This document shows, one piece after another, positions 35,946-44,594 of a stretch of DNA of 64,000 nucleotides (position 1 is its first letter; each line of letters opens with the position of its first letter). Source of the stretch: CAUYXS01 sp965248495 (GTDB lineage Bacteria > Chloroflexota > Dehalococcoidia > Lucifugimonadales > Australimonadaceae); NCBI GenBank assembly GCA_965248495.1, contig CBDFJL010000003.1, positions 620,001-684,000 on the forward strand, read 5' to 3'. Position numbers and translations under genes: made by a program. The notes under the pieces are model-generated. The model was not told the DNA's origin and searched no databases. It saw only the letters and a list, made by a program, of their open reading frames with translations.

Positions 35946-36518
35946 CTAGACCTCCATCAGTTCCGCCTCTTTCTGGGCGGTCACTTGGTCGGCCTGCTCA
36001 ACCTGCTTGTCGGTGGTCTTCTGGAGGCGGTCCTGGGCCCGGTGGAGCTCGTCCTGCGACATGTCCCCGTCATGCTCTGCCTTGCGCAGTTGCTCCTGAG
36101 CGTCGCGGCGGACGTTGCGGATGGCGACGTGGGTCTCCTCCTGCATCCGTTTGAGGCGCTTCACCAGTTCCTGGCGTCGCTCCTGCGTCATCGGCGGAAT
36201 GGGCAGACGGATGAGCTGGCCGTCATTCGCCGGGGTCAGCCCAAGATCGGACTTCTGCAGCTCTCGCTCGATGGCCGCCATGGCGGTCTTGTCCCACGGC
36301 TGGACCGTCAGCAAGCGCGCGTCCGGGGTTGCGATGGTCGCAAGCTGGTTCAGCGGGGTCGGCGTGCCGTAGTAGTCGATAGTGATGCCATCAAGCAGCG
36401 CGGCGTTCGCCCGTCCGGTCCGAATGGACGCGGTCTCATGGCTGAAGTGACCCACGGAGAGCTTCATGCGCCGTTCCGCATCGGCAAGGGTCTCGTCCGT
36501 CGGGCTCTGCTCGGCCAT
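35946..36518 (-). CDS. frr: Ribosome recycling factor
   Basis: 190 residues. It has the RRF two-domain pattern: the helical hairpin with ASIRTGRANAALLDGITIDY and YGTPTPLNQLATIATPDARL, then LIRLPIPPMTQERRQELVKR. It dissociates post-termination ribosomes with EF-G. It follows pyrH by 26 bp, the standard rpsB-tsf-pyrH-frr order. Confidence 0.97.
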   Translation of the reverse strand: MAEQSPTDETLADAERRMKLSVGHFSHETASIRTGRANAALLDGITIDYYGTPTPLNQLATIATPDARLLTVQPWDKTAMAAIERELQKSDLGLTPANDGQLIRLPIPPMTQERRQELVKRLKRMQEETHVAIRNVRRDAQEQLRKAEHDGDMSQDELHRAQDRLQKTTDKQVEQADQVTAQKEAELMEV

Positions 36519-36544
36519 AGCCTAGGCTCCGGGGCGCTGGGGGT

Positions 36545-37279
36545 TCAGACGGCGAGGGGTTGCGCCGCGACGAGGGTACCAACCTGCGCACCCTGCAGAA
36601 TCTCCTCGATGCTGTTCGGCCTGAACACATCGAAGACGCGGATGGGTAGGTTGTTCTCCATACAGAGTGACAGCGCGGTGCTGTCCATGACGTCCAGGCG
36701 CCGATTCAGCAGATCGATGTAATCGACGCGGTCAAATTTGACGGCGGCGGGATTCTTCAGCGGGTCAGCGTCGTAGACGCCGTCGACTTTGTTCTTGGCC
36801 ATCAGGAGCAATTGGGCGTCGATCTCGATCGCCCGGAGCGCGGCCGTCGTGTCGGTGGTCATGTACGGGTTGCCAGTGCCGGCCGCGAAGATGACCACTC
36901 GCCCTTTCTGCAGGTGGCGGATGGCACGGCGCAGGATGTAGGGCTCAGCCACCGCCCGGATTTCGATAGCCGACTGGGTCCGCGTGTCGACGCCGACGCG
37001 CTCGAGCGCGTCCTGCAGGGCCATGGCGTTGATGACCGTGGCCAGCATGCCAGCGTAGTCAGCCGTGGCGCGGTCCATGCCCTTTTGCTCAGCCTCCGCG
37101 CCCCGCCAGATGTTGCCGCCGCCGACGACGACAGCGAATTGAACGCCCAGGTTCACGGCCGACTTCACTTCGCCGGCCAAGTAGTGGAGGACAGACCAAT
37201 CGAGGCCGTAGGCTCCCTCCCCACGGAGAGACTCACCGCTGAGCTTAAGCACCGCTCGGCTCACCCTTGGGGAAGCCAT
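36545..37279 (-). CDS. pyrH: UMP kinase
   Basis: 244 residues of the amino-acid kinase fold. The start is AVLKLSGESLRGEGAYGLDW, followed by AVVVGGGNIWRG and the nucleotide segment VVIFAAGTGNPYMTTDTTAA. It phosphorylates UMP to UDP and is normally hexameric and GTP-activated. It lies between tsf and frr. Confidence 0.97.
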   Translation of the reverse strand: MASPRVSRAVLKLSGESLRGEGAYGLDWSVLHYLAGEVKSAVNLGVQFAVVVGGGNIWRGAEAEQKGMDRATADYAGMLATVINAMALQDALERVGVDTRTQSAIEIRAVAEPYILRRAIRHLQKGRVVIFAAGTGNPYMTTDTTAALRAIEIDAQLLLMAKNKVDGVYDADPLKNPAAVKFDRVDYIDLLNRRLDVMDSTALSLCMENNLPIRVFDVFRPNSIEEILQGAQVGTLVAAQPLAV

Positions 37280-37300
37280 GGCGCACCCCCTCGCGCAGGT

Positions 37301-37804
37301 TTACTCGCCGAGACCGAAGCGGACGAACCGGCTGACCCGGATGTTCTCGCCGACCCTGGCGCGGAGGTCCGAGACCAGGTCGTTGACCGTCTTTGAGGGA
37401 TCACGAATGTACGCCTGCCGCAGCAGGCACACCTCTTCGGGCTTGGCTTCCTCGCCCCGCGGGATGTCCTCCACGTCCACGTAGGACGGAGACATGGCGG
37501 CCACCTGCATGGCAAGGCTATGGGCGAGCCCCTTGAACTCTTCGGTGCGGGCAACGAAGTCCGTTTCGCAGTTGAGCTCGACCATGGCGCCGATCCGATT
37601 CCCGGCGTGGACGTAGGACTCGACCACGCCTTCGGCGGTGGCCCTGTCGGACTTGGACGCTGCTTTGGACAGGCCCATCTCACGGAGAGCAGTCTCGGCC
37701 TGTTCGATGCTGCCGCCGGCGTCCTCGAGCGCGCGCTTGGCGTCCATGATGCCGGAGCCTGTGCGCTCGCGAAGGGTTTTGATGTCCTCGGTCCTGACCT
37801 GCAC
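37301..37804 (-). CDS. tsf: Elongation factor Ts (short form)
   Basis: 167 residues, much shorter than the E. coli protein (283), as in other Chloroflexota and Thermus. The UBA-like N-terminus (EDIKTLRERTGSGIMDAKRA) and the nucleotide-exchange core (MVELNCETDFVARTEEFKGL, AHSLAMQVAA) are intact, and the end is the conserved C-terminal module VGENIRVSRFVRFGLGE. It exchanges GDP on EF-Tu. Confidence 0.95.
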   Translation of the reverse strand: MQVRTEDIKTLRERTGSGIMDAKRALEDAGGSIEQAETALREMGLSKAASKSDRATAEGVVESYVHAGNRIGAMVELNCETDFVARTEEFKGLAHSLAMQVAAMSPSYVDVEDIPRGEEAKPEEVCLLRQAYIRDPSKTVNDLVSDLRARVGENIRVSRFVRFGLGE

Positions 37805-37825
37805 GCTAGTACCTCGGGGCCGCCG

Positions 37826-38635
37826 CTATTCGGGTGCGGCGGGGGCGGGCTCAGGATCACGGTCGTCTTGCCCGGCGCTGTACCCGCCGCGGGTCGCCAG
37901 CCACTCGTTGTGGCCCTCTTGGGCGGCGGTGGCGATGTGTCCGGTTACGAGGCGAATCGAGCGTATGGCGTCGTCGTTTCCGGGGACGGGTGCGTCGATC
38001 AGCCCTGGGTCGCAGTCGGTGTCGACGAGCGCGATGATTGGGACGCCGGCGCGCCGTGCCTCGGCGACGGCGATCTTCTCACGCCCGATGTCCACCACGA
38101 AGAGGGCGCCGGGCAGATGAGTCATCTCCTTGAAGCCCCCGAAGTACTGGTTCATTTTCTCGATCCGGTTCTCGAGGCGGAGTGCTTCTTTCTTGGGAAG
38201 AAGAGCGAGCTCCCCCCGGTCGCGCCGTTCCTCCAGGCGCACCAGGTAGTCGATGCGGGACTGGATGGTCGCGAAGTTGGTGATGGTGCCGCCGAGCCAG
38301 CGCTGGTTGATGTAGAACTGGCCCGTGCGCTCGGCTTCCTCACGGATAGCGTCCTGGGCCTGCTTCTTGGTCCCCACCATGAGCAGCTTCTTGCCGCTGG
38401 CGGTGATCTCCTGAACGAAGGTCCGCGCGCGCTCGAGCAGTCCCATGGTCTGCTGGAGGTCGACGATGTGAATGCCGTTGCGCTGGGCGAAGATGTATTG
38501 ACGCATCTTCGGGTTCCAACGGTGAGTCTGGTGGCCGAAGTGAACACCGGCCTCCAGAAGCGCCTTCATGCTGAGCGGCGGAGACTGCTCAGCCGCAACC
38601 TGCGCTACAGGGGCAACACTTGCCTCTTGTACCAT
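37826..38635 (-). CDS. rpsB: 30S ribosomal protein S2
   Basis: 269 residues. LLEAGVHFGHQTHRWNPKMR, GIHIVDLQQTM, QRWLGGTITNFATIQSRIDY and the end-block IIALVDTDCDPGLIDAPVPG, NDDAIRSIRL are family hallmarks. A proline/alanine-rich extension follows at the C-terminus. First gene of the nine-gene minus-strand operon. Confidence 0.97.
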   Translation of the reverse strand: MVQEASVAPVAQVAAEQSPPLSMKALLEAGVHFGHQTHRWNPKMRQYIFAQRNGIHIVDLQQTMGLLERARTFVQEITASGKKLLMVGTKKQAQDAIREEAERTGQFYINQRWLGGTITNFATIQSRIDYLVRLEERRDRGELALLPKKEALRLENRIEKMNQYFGGFKEMTHLPGALFVVDIGREKIAVAEARRAGVPIIALVDTDCDPGLIDAPVPGNDDAIRSIRLVTGHIATAAQEGHNEWLATRGGYSAGQDDRDPEPAPAAPE

Positions 38636-38725
38636 TCGTCCGCCTTTCCCTCTATCCGCTGGCTATCCGCTGGAGCGCACGCAGTGCATCGTTGCCTGGT
38701 GCGCGCCTCGCGTCACTAGCGGGCG

Positions 38726-38755
38726 AGTATAGCACAGCGGGGTTGTCGCGGACAA
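38726..38755 (-). promoter_or_regulatory. Promoter of the rpsB operon
   Basis: On the minus strand TTGTCC (38755-38750), an 18-bp spacer and TATACT (38731-38726). Start near 38719 leaves an 80-nt leader before rpsB. Confidence 0.6.
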
Positions 38756-38827
38756 CGCGTTCCCCTGGCCAATGCCCCGTTCCCGGCCTCTGAGTGCCCG
38801 TCCCGGCTTCGGGGGGGGTTGCCCGCG

Positions 38828-40348
38828 CTACGCGGCGACTGGCAAGGCGACATGGAACGTCGAGCCCGCGTTTACCTTGCTGTCGATCCAGACCTTGCCG
38901 CCCATGAGATCCGCCAGACCTTTGACGATGTAGAGGCCCAGCCCCGTTCCGCGGACGTTGGCTGTCTCCGGGCGATAGATGCGCGCGAAGGAGGCGAACA
39001 GCCGCTTTTGGTCCTCGGGGGCGATGCCCACGCCCTCGTCTGCGACGCTGAGCACCACGGTGCCGCTCTCCCGGTCGTGGTGTGCCGTAGCGGTTATAGG
39101 CCCACCCTTGGGGCTGTACTTCACGGCGTTGGAAAGGAGGTTGACGACAACCTGCGAAAGCTTGTCCCGGTCGGCCAGGACGGCGGGCAGCTCATCCGGC
39201 ATGATGACGACGATCTTATGGTCTTCGGTGCCGTGCTGAATGCCTTCGGCAATGTCCCCCGTGAGCTTCGACAACATCACCGGTTCGAGGTCCACCGTGA
39301 GCTTGCCGCTTTCGATGCGGGAGACGTTGAGCAGGTCGTCGACGATGTCGACCACCCGGCGGCTGTCTTCGTACACGTGAGTCAGCCAGGTCTGGTGCTG
39401 CTCGGGAGTCGCCTTGTTCCCCAGCAGCAGCTCCGTGAAACCCATGATGGTGGTCATCGGCGTGCGCAGCTCGTGGGACGCGACGGAGACGAAGGTGTCG
39501 CGGCGGCGGTGGAGCTCCCGTTCGTCGGTGACGTCGCGGATGAGCACGCCGGCCAATCGATCGGTGGCCGTGGTGCGGATGGGAAAAACAGTCGCGGCGA
39601 GGTCACGGCGGCGAGGCTTGAGGATGGCGAGATCGAAGTGCGCCGGGCGATCCGTCACCTGACGGAGATGGGCCGCGAGCGCCCGGACCTGGTCCGGCGA
39701 CTCGAACTCTTTGCTCTGCTGGCTCAGAAGCCTCCGCATCTGCTTGCCCGCCACTCGGCTTACGCCCAGGTTCAGCAGCTCTTCGGCCGCCGGGTTGCAA
39801 AAGACGATCCGGCCTTCGGCGTCCAGGACGATGAGACCCTCCGCCATGCTGTTCTGGATGCTGTTCAGCGTCGTGCGCTCACGGTCGACGGCGCCGTACA
39901 GGGCGATGTTGTCGAGCAGCACGCCGGCGAACACCGCAAAGAGGTTGAGCAACCGTTCGTCATCAGGAGAGAAGCCCGTTTTCCCGTCCTTCTCTAAGAG
40001 GACGAACGCCCCTGGGCTTCCGTCCTTGCTGCTGAACGGGACCGCGAGGAGGGTCTGCACCAGTGGCTGGTCACGGTCCACGAAGTCGCTGGCCGGAGGT
40101 CCGTCGCCGACGCGCAGGCTCCGCTTGCCCTCCTGGATCAGGGAGTAGCGCACTAGCGCCTGAATCTCGGGCATACGCAGCACGTTCAGCGCCACGTCCT
40201 CCCCCGTTTGCGTCGGGAGGCCGGACGACACGAGGCGCTGGACAACGCCTTCTTGGTTCCACAGCATGACGGCGCCTACCCCGGCACCGATGAGGCCACG
40301 GGCCACGTCGACGAGGTGGTGCAGGGCCTGGTCCGGGTTGTCCTCCAA
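38828..40348 (-). CDS. Histidine kinase, C-terminal part (GAF-PAS-HisKA-HATPase) of a frameshifted multi-sensor kinase
   Basis: 506 residues from TTG 40348 as the DNA stands. A GAF-like domain (residues 1-150) is followed by a PAS domain (MAEGLIVLDAEGRIVFCNPA), the phosphoacceptor helix FVSVASHELRTPMTTIMGFT with the H-box His, and the ATPase with N-box LLSNAVKYSPKGG, G1 VADEGVGIAPED and G2 GTGLGLYIVKGL. There is no membrane span, so it should be cytoplasmic. Coding sense continues upstream in this same frame (RRLEAFQTAAARLALEDNPD) to about 40395, where it meets the preceding sensor gene in another frame. The two are almost certainly one protein. No response regulator is adjacent. Confidence 0.88.
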   Translation of the reverse strand: MEDNPDQALHHLVDVARGLIGAGVGAVMLWNQEGVVQRLVSSGLPTQTGEDVALNVLRMPEIQALVRYSLIQEGKRSLRVGDGPPASDFVDRDQPLVQTLLAVPFSSKDGSPGAFVLLEKDGKTGFSPDDERLLNLFAVFAGVLLDNIALYGAVDRERTTLNSIQNSMAEGLIVLDAEGRIVFCNPAAEELLNLGVSRVAGKQMRRLLSQQSKEFESPDQVRALAAHLRQVTDRPAHFDLAILKPRRRDLAATVFPIRTTATDRLAGVLIRDVTDERELHRRRDTFVSVASHELRTPMTTIMGFTELLLGNKATPEQHQTWLTHVYEDSRRVVDIVDDLLNVSRIESGKLTVDLEPVMLSKLTGDIAEGIQHGTEDHKIVVIMPDELPAVLADRDKLSQVVVNLLSNAVKYSPKGGPITATAHHDRESGTVVLSVADEGVGIAPEDQKRLFASFARIYRPETANVRGTGLGLYIVKGLADLMGGKVWIDSKVNAGSTFHVALPVAA

Positions 40349-41946
40349 GGCGAGCCTCGCGGCGGCGGTCTGAAACGCCTCGAGCCGCCGGTATCCAGCT
40401 CCGAGAGCATTCGCTCATCCACTCGTGACTTACTCAGCTGGGCGCTGATGGCCTCCGCAACGGCGGTGAGGAAGCGCACGCGGTCCGGCGTGTAGTGGTC
40501 GAACTCGGGCGCAGCCGCCACCAGCACACCGAGGGTCTCGCCGTCGGCGCGGAGCGGCAACGCGACCGCCGACTTGGTCCCTTCTTCAACGAGGACGCGG
40601 AGGGCGGCTGGGTAGGCCGGGTAGTCCTTCACGACGACCGTCGTGCCTTGGGAGAACGCGATGCCGGCCATGCCCGTTCGCCGTGGCAGAGTCAATACCT
40701 CGGCTCCGGGCGTGATGGCCAGGCCGACGACCTGGCTGATCGCGAGGGCATCGTCCGAGGAGGGGAGCGCGAGCCCCATGCTGTGGGACTGGGTGGCCGA
40801 CAGTGCCTCGTCGAGTATGCGTCGGAACTTCTCTCCGTGCTCGAAGGGCTGGGCCAAGGCCTCGGCGATAGCGAAGAGCCCCTCGACCTCGCGGGTCCTG
40901 CGCTTCTCCTCAGCCTGAAGGCGCACCTTCTCCATCAGCACGCCCACGGAGTCGACCGTCGCGTTCAGCAGGCGTACGCGGGCCGGCGTGAAGTGGTTGC
41001 GCTGGGTCGAGCTCAGCGTCACGACTCCCGACACGCGCCCTTCGACGACGACGGGCGCAGCGGCCAGCGAGCGGACACCCAGCGCGACTACTCCGGGATT
41101 GGCGTGCGGATTGTTCGGGTAGTCGCCCTCCAGCAACTCCTCGCCGCGCTGGTACACCTGGCCGGAGAGCCCAACCCCGAAGGGGATCTCGTCTGTGCTG
41201 AGCGAGTCGGCGCCAAGGCCCGCGGACCCGACGACGCGCAGACCATCGACGTCGGGCACGAGCAGCGTGGCACGGTCCGCCTCGGTCAGCGTCATCAGCC
41301 CATCGAGTATCTTGCCGGCCTGCTCTTGAAGGTCGCCAGGGAGCACCAGCGTCTCGCTGATGCGCACCATGGCCTCGAACTCCGTGAGGCGCCGGTCTTC
41401 GGCAAAGCGCCCTGCCGAGGCATTGCGGAGATCTTGCAGCGAGACGACGGCGCCGGTGGTGCGCCCCCCCTCCGCGACTGGGGTGACGACAAGCCGCGTC
41501 GGGACCTCCACGCCGTCACGCCGCCGAAGGTACGCACGATCCAGTCGGTGCGTTACCCCGTGGGCGAGCGCCGCATCGACGGCTCCCCGTCCCTCCGGGA
41601 GCGGCGTGCCGTCGGCCTGTACCTGAGGCATCACCTCAGCGTGGGGCCGGCCGACAGCATCGTCGGAGGACAGGCCGACAAGGCGACAGGCAGCCAAGTT
41701 GGCGAAGACGACCTTGCCGGCGGGGTCGAGCCCGACCAGGCCGACATCCGCCGCGTCCAGGGCCAGCACGACCATGGGCGTGGCTGCGCCGGCCGACGCC
41801 GGTTGGCTCGGCTGCGACTGCATGACCGCGACGCGGTGGCGCAGCGCGGCGAGCTCCGCGGTGAGCTGCTCTCGTGATTGTGCGTCTGACAGCATTCGAT
41901 GGCGCAGCCTCGGCACGGCGCGGCTGCCGTTTCCCCTGCGATCCAT
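40276..41946 (-). CDS. PAS-GAF-GAF sensor part of the same frameshifted kinase
   Basis: About 556 residues from ATG 41946 (ATG 41895, MLSDAQSREQL, is the other choice). After a short coiled segment, a PAS domain (DVGLVGLDPAGKVVFANLAA) and two GAF domains (LTEADRATLLVPDVDGLRVV with GLSGQVYQRGEELLEGDYPN; then SHSMGLALPSSDDALAISQV with AGIAFSQGTTVVVKDYPAYP) are seen. True coding ends near 40395 at LSKSRVDERMLSEL; the last ~35 residues to 40276 (RFRPPPRGSPWRTTRTRPC) are out-of-frame noise overlapping the kinase gene. A -1 shift joins the two into a protein of about 1,040 residues. Confidence 0.82.
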   Translation of the reverse strand: MDRRGNGSRAVPRLRHRMLSDAQSREQLTAELAALRHRVAVMQSQPSQPASAGAATPMVVLALDAADVGLVGLDPAGKVVFANLAACRLVGLSSDDAVGRPHAEVMPQVQADGTPLPEGRGAVDAALAHGVTHRLDRAYLRRRDGVEVPTRLVVTPVAEGGRTTGAVVSLQDLRNASAGRFAEDRRLTEFEAMVRISETLVLPGDLQEQAGKILDGLMTLTEADRATLLVPDVDGLRVVGSAGLGADSLSTDEIPFGVGLSGQVYQRGEELLEGDYPNNPHANPGVVALGVRSLAAAPVVVEGRVSGVVTLSSTQRNHFTPARVRLLNATVDSVGVLMEKVRLQAEEKRRTREVEGLFAIAEALAQPFEHGEKFRRILDEALSATQSHSMGLALPSSDDALAISQVVGLAITPGAEVLTLPRRTGMAGIAFSQGTTVVVKDYPAYPAALRVLVEEGTKSAVALPLRADGETLGVLVAAAPEFDHYTPDRVRFLTAVAEAISAQLSKSRVDERMLSELDTGGSRRFRPPPRGSPWRTTRTRPCTTSSTWPVASSVPG

Positions 41947-42007
41947 TGTCGCCGGGCTCGCGGCTCGTTTCCTGCGGGCGCACACCTGCAAGCGGTGAGG
42001 GTTTGCC

Positions 42008-42766
42008 CTAACGGGCTGGCGGGGTGGGCGACGCGACGGGCGCGCCCGTGTCGACGAACCGCCGGACGTCGGCCAGGACAGCATCCAGTGCCGCGATTGT
42101 CAGCCGGCCGGTGTTCGTGTTGCGAGGGCTGGGATGGTATGACGCGAACAGCGTGGGCAGTCCCTCACCGAGGTCGTAGCGTACCCCGTGACCGAAGGCG
42201 GCTCGTAGCTGCGAGCCCGCGCGCGCGCTCGCAGCGCGGAGGTAGTTGTCGAAGGCCACGCGGCCAAAGGCCAGCACGGCACGAACGTTGGGCAGCAAGC
42301 CCAGCTCCTCGACGAGGTAGACGCGGCAGGTCCGCTGCTCCTCGGCCGTGGACTTGTCCTGTGGAGGCACGCAGCGAACGACCGCCGTCTCATAGGCGTC
42401 GATCAGGCGCAGGCCGTCCGTCACATGCTGAGAGACGGGCTGCGATGCGAACCCGGCGCGGTGCATTGCCGCCGTCAGGAAGTCGGCGGTGGCGTCGCCG
42501 GTGAACATCCGGCCCGTCCGATTGGCGCCGTGCGAGGCCGGGGCCAGGCCGACGAAGAGCACCGCGCCCCGAGGATCGCCGTGGCTGGGCACGGGAGCGC
42601 CCCAGTACTCCCAGTCGCGATAGGCTGCGCGTTTTTCGCGCGCGATCCGCTCGCGGTGCTCGACCAACCGTGGGCACGCCCGGCAGGCGACGATGCGGCG
42701 CTGGAGTTCGCCAACCGCGCCGTCGAGCGGTCCATCGTAGGTACGGGCATAGGTGCGATCTGTCAT
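42008..42766 (-). CDS. Uracil-DNA glycosylase family 5 (UDGb)
   Basis: 252 residues. Four cysteines at 28, 31, 132 and 147 have the spacing of the 4Fe-4S cluster of family 4/5 glycosylases. Motif 1 is GLAPASHGANRTGRMFTG, the UDGb form without the usual polar catalytic residue, and motif 2 is YHPSPRNTNTGRLT. It removes uracil and other deaminated bases from DNA. It precedes the sensor kinase gene by about 60 bp on the same strand. Family 4 is the alternative but lacks the H-G-x-N-R-T-G-R block. Confidence 0.92.
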   Translation of the reverse strand: MTDRTYARTYDGPLDGAVGELQRRIVACRACPRLVEHRERIAREKRAAYRDWEYWGAPVPSHGDPRGAVLFVGLAPASHGANRTGRMFTGDATADFLTAAMHRAGFASQPVSQHVTDGLRLIDAYETAVVRCVPPQDKSTAEEQRTCRVYLVEELGLLPNVRAVLAFGRVAFDNYLRAASARAGSQLRAAFGHGVRYDLGEGLPTLFASYHPSPRNTNTGRLTIAALDAVLADVRRFVDTGAPVASPTPPAR

Positions 42767-42860
42767 GCGCGCAGCTCCCGGGCAGATTTAGGTGAGATAG
42801 CAACGATCGCCCGATGATGATATAAGGGCGCCACCTAATGAAAGGCGGAGGAGGTGGTGA

Positions 42861-43808
42861 ATGGCCACGGTTACCAGCACCCTGAAGCTGTCGAAGGAGG
42901 TCGTGGCGCGACCTCTGGACCAATGGCCGACGATTGGGGTCGAGTTGCTCGGCACCCAGACCCGGATGGTGCAAGGCGCCAAGTACCGACACCGGGTCAT
43001 CGAGTGCGGCGAGTCGGGCGAGCCGCTCATCCTGATCCACGGCGTCGGCGGGCACGCCGAGACCTACGCGCGGAACCTGCACAACCTGGCGAACAACGGC
43101 TTCCACGTCTACGCCATCGACGCGCTCTACCACGGCTTCTCGTCCAAGCAGCCCTACGTTGACGAGAACCGCACGGAGCTGCAGGCCGAGGCGCTCGCGG
43201 ACCTGATCGACGCGCTGGGTTACTCCTACGCGCACGTCGAGGGCGAGTCCATGGGCGGCGCCATCACCTTCGAGTTCGGGATGATGTTCCCGGAGAAGGC
43301 CGGCAAGCTCATCCTGAACACGGGCGTGGGCGGTGTGAACTGGCTAAAGACCGACTTCCCGGAGAACCCGGGCGGCGGCAACACGCTGGCCGAGCTCTCC
43401 CGCGCATCGATCATGACGCCCAACTTCGAGACGGTGCGCGCACGCATGGAGTGGCTGGTGGCCGATCCCTCTCGGATGACCGATGAGATGGTCCAGCTCC
43501 GCCTGCGGCTCTACTCGTTCCCCGAAGTCTACGAGTCCATCAAACGCGTCTACCGCGTGGCGGACGACAGCCCAAAGGATTGGGCCCGAGACCCGAAGTG
43601 GCAGGAGGCGGACCTCCAGAACTTCAAGCCCGACGCTCTGGTCTTCTGGACCGAGAAGAACCCGGGCCAGGGGCCGGACTTCGGCGAGTACGCCGCGAGC
43701 AAGATCTCCGGCGCCAAGTTCTACAACATGCTCGACGCCGCCCACTGGCCGCAGTGGGAGAAGCCAGAGGAGCACGACCAGGTGCTCATCGACTTCATTA
43801 AAGGCTAG
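42861..43808 (+). CDS. Alpha/beta hydrolase (C-C bond hydrolase-like)
   Basis: 315 residues. The oxyanion strand is LILIHGVGGHAETYARNL, the nucleophile elbow is VEGESMGGAITFEF with Ser130, and the catalytic His lies in MLDAAHWPQWEKPEEH; the acid is probably in VFWTEKNPGQGPDF, where the usual Asp is not obvious. It resembles the MhpC/BphD group (2-hydroxymuconate-semialdehyde hydrolases). A strong ribosome-binding site GGAGGAGG precedes ATG 42861. It is followed by a strong terminator, so it is monocistronic. Confidence 0.8.
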   Translation: MATVTSTLKLSKEVVARPLDQWPTIGVELLGTQTRMVQGAKYRHRVIECGESGEPLILIHGVGGHAETYARNLHNLANNGFHVYAIDALYHGFSSKQPYVDENRTELQAEALADLIDALGYSYAHVEGESMGGAITFEFGMMFPEKAGKLILNTGVGGVNWLKTDFPENPGGGNTLAELSRASIMTPNFETVRARMEWLVADPSRMTDEMVQLRLRLYSFPEVYESIKRVYRVADDSPKDWARDPKWQEADLQNFKPDALVFWTEKNPGQGPDFGEYAASKISGAKFYNMLDAAHWPQWEKPEEHDQVLIDFIKG

Positions 43809-43845
43809 CGCCAGGGGCTTGGGCTGGCAAAGACAAAGGCGAACC

Positions 43846-43875
43846 AAGAGGCCCCGCCGGATGGCGGGGCCTCTT
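43846..43875 (+). terminator. Rho-independent terminator after the hydrolase
   Basis: AAGAGGCCCCGCC and its exact complement form a 13-bp stem with a GGAT loop, ending CTCTT. It lies 38 bp after the hydrolase stop and 35 bp before apt. Confidence 0.8.
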
Positions 43876-43910
43876 GCTATGCTGCGCAGACCCCCACCCG
43901 GAGCGCTGCC

Positions 43911-44432
43911 GTGCCCAACCCCGACTACGCCAGCCTGATACGCGATGTGCCGGACTTCCCGAAGCCCGGCATCGTGTTCAGGGACATCACGCCGCTGCTG
44001 AACGACGCGCCCTCCTATCGGCGGGCCATCGCCGACCTGGCGGCCGCATTCGAGGGCCAGGCCATCGACCAGATCGTCGCCATCGAGGCGCGCGGCTACC
44101 TGCTGGGCGCGCCACTGGCGCTGGCGCTGGGCGTCGGCTTCGTCCCGGTGCGCAAGATGGGCAAGCTGCCTTCCGAGACCTACCGCGCGGACTACTCGCT
44201 GGAGTACGGGGAGGCGACCATCGAGATGCATCGCGACGGTCTGCTGGACCACCACCGCGTGTTGCTCGTGGACGACGTGCTGGCAACCGGGGGGACGATG
44301 GCCGCGACCATCGACCTCGTGCGCCAAGCCGGCGCCAGCATTGCCGGCATCGCCGTGCTCATCGAGCTAACGGCGCTGGGCGGGCGGGCGCGCCTGCAAG
44401 GCTACCCGCTCACGGCGCCCATTCAGCTGTAG
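43911..44432 (+). CDS. apt: Adenine phosphoribosyltransferase
   Basis: 173 residues from GTG 43911. The start SLIRDVPDFPKPGIVFRDIT, IEARGYLLGAPLALALGVGF and the PRPP loop VLLVDDVLATGGTMAATIDL are typical. It salvages adenine to AMP in the cytoplasm. Monocistronic. Confidence 0.96.
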   Translation: MPNPDYASLIRDVPDFPKPGIVFRDITPLLNDAPSYRRAIADLAAAFEGQAIDQIVAIEARGYLLGAPLALALGVGFVPVRKMGKLPSETYRADYSLEYGEATIEMHRDGLLDHHRVLLVDDVLATGGTMAATIDLVRQAGASIAGIAVLIELTALGGRARLQGYPLTAPIQL

Positions 44433-44540
44433 CGGGTGCCGGGCCTACGCGAACGCGCTGGCGCGCCTGCCACGATGGTGTCCAGCCCATGGCCTGCGCG
44501 GCCGGTCAGCGAGCGAAGCGTTGGTTGTCCCGCCACAGAG

Positions 44541-44564
44541 CCTGTCCTGAGCGAAGCCGAAGGG
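44541..44564. repeat. Dispersed short repeat, CCTGTCCTGAGC type
   Basis: CCTGTCCTGAGC followed by GAAGCCGAAGGG is a variant of a short repeat found in many unrelated bacterial genomes. It lies between apt and the LLM gene. A related copy lies inside dnaX at 60979-61006. Confidence 0.5.
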
Positions 44565-44594
44565 TCCCGCGGCGTCGATTCGGAACTCCGGTGC

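Noticed and set aside
40495..41877. 460-codon plus-strand open frame
   Set aside because: Antisense to the PAS/GAF sensor gene, composition typical of a shadow frame.
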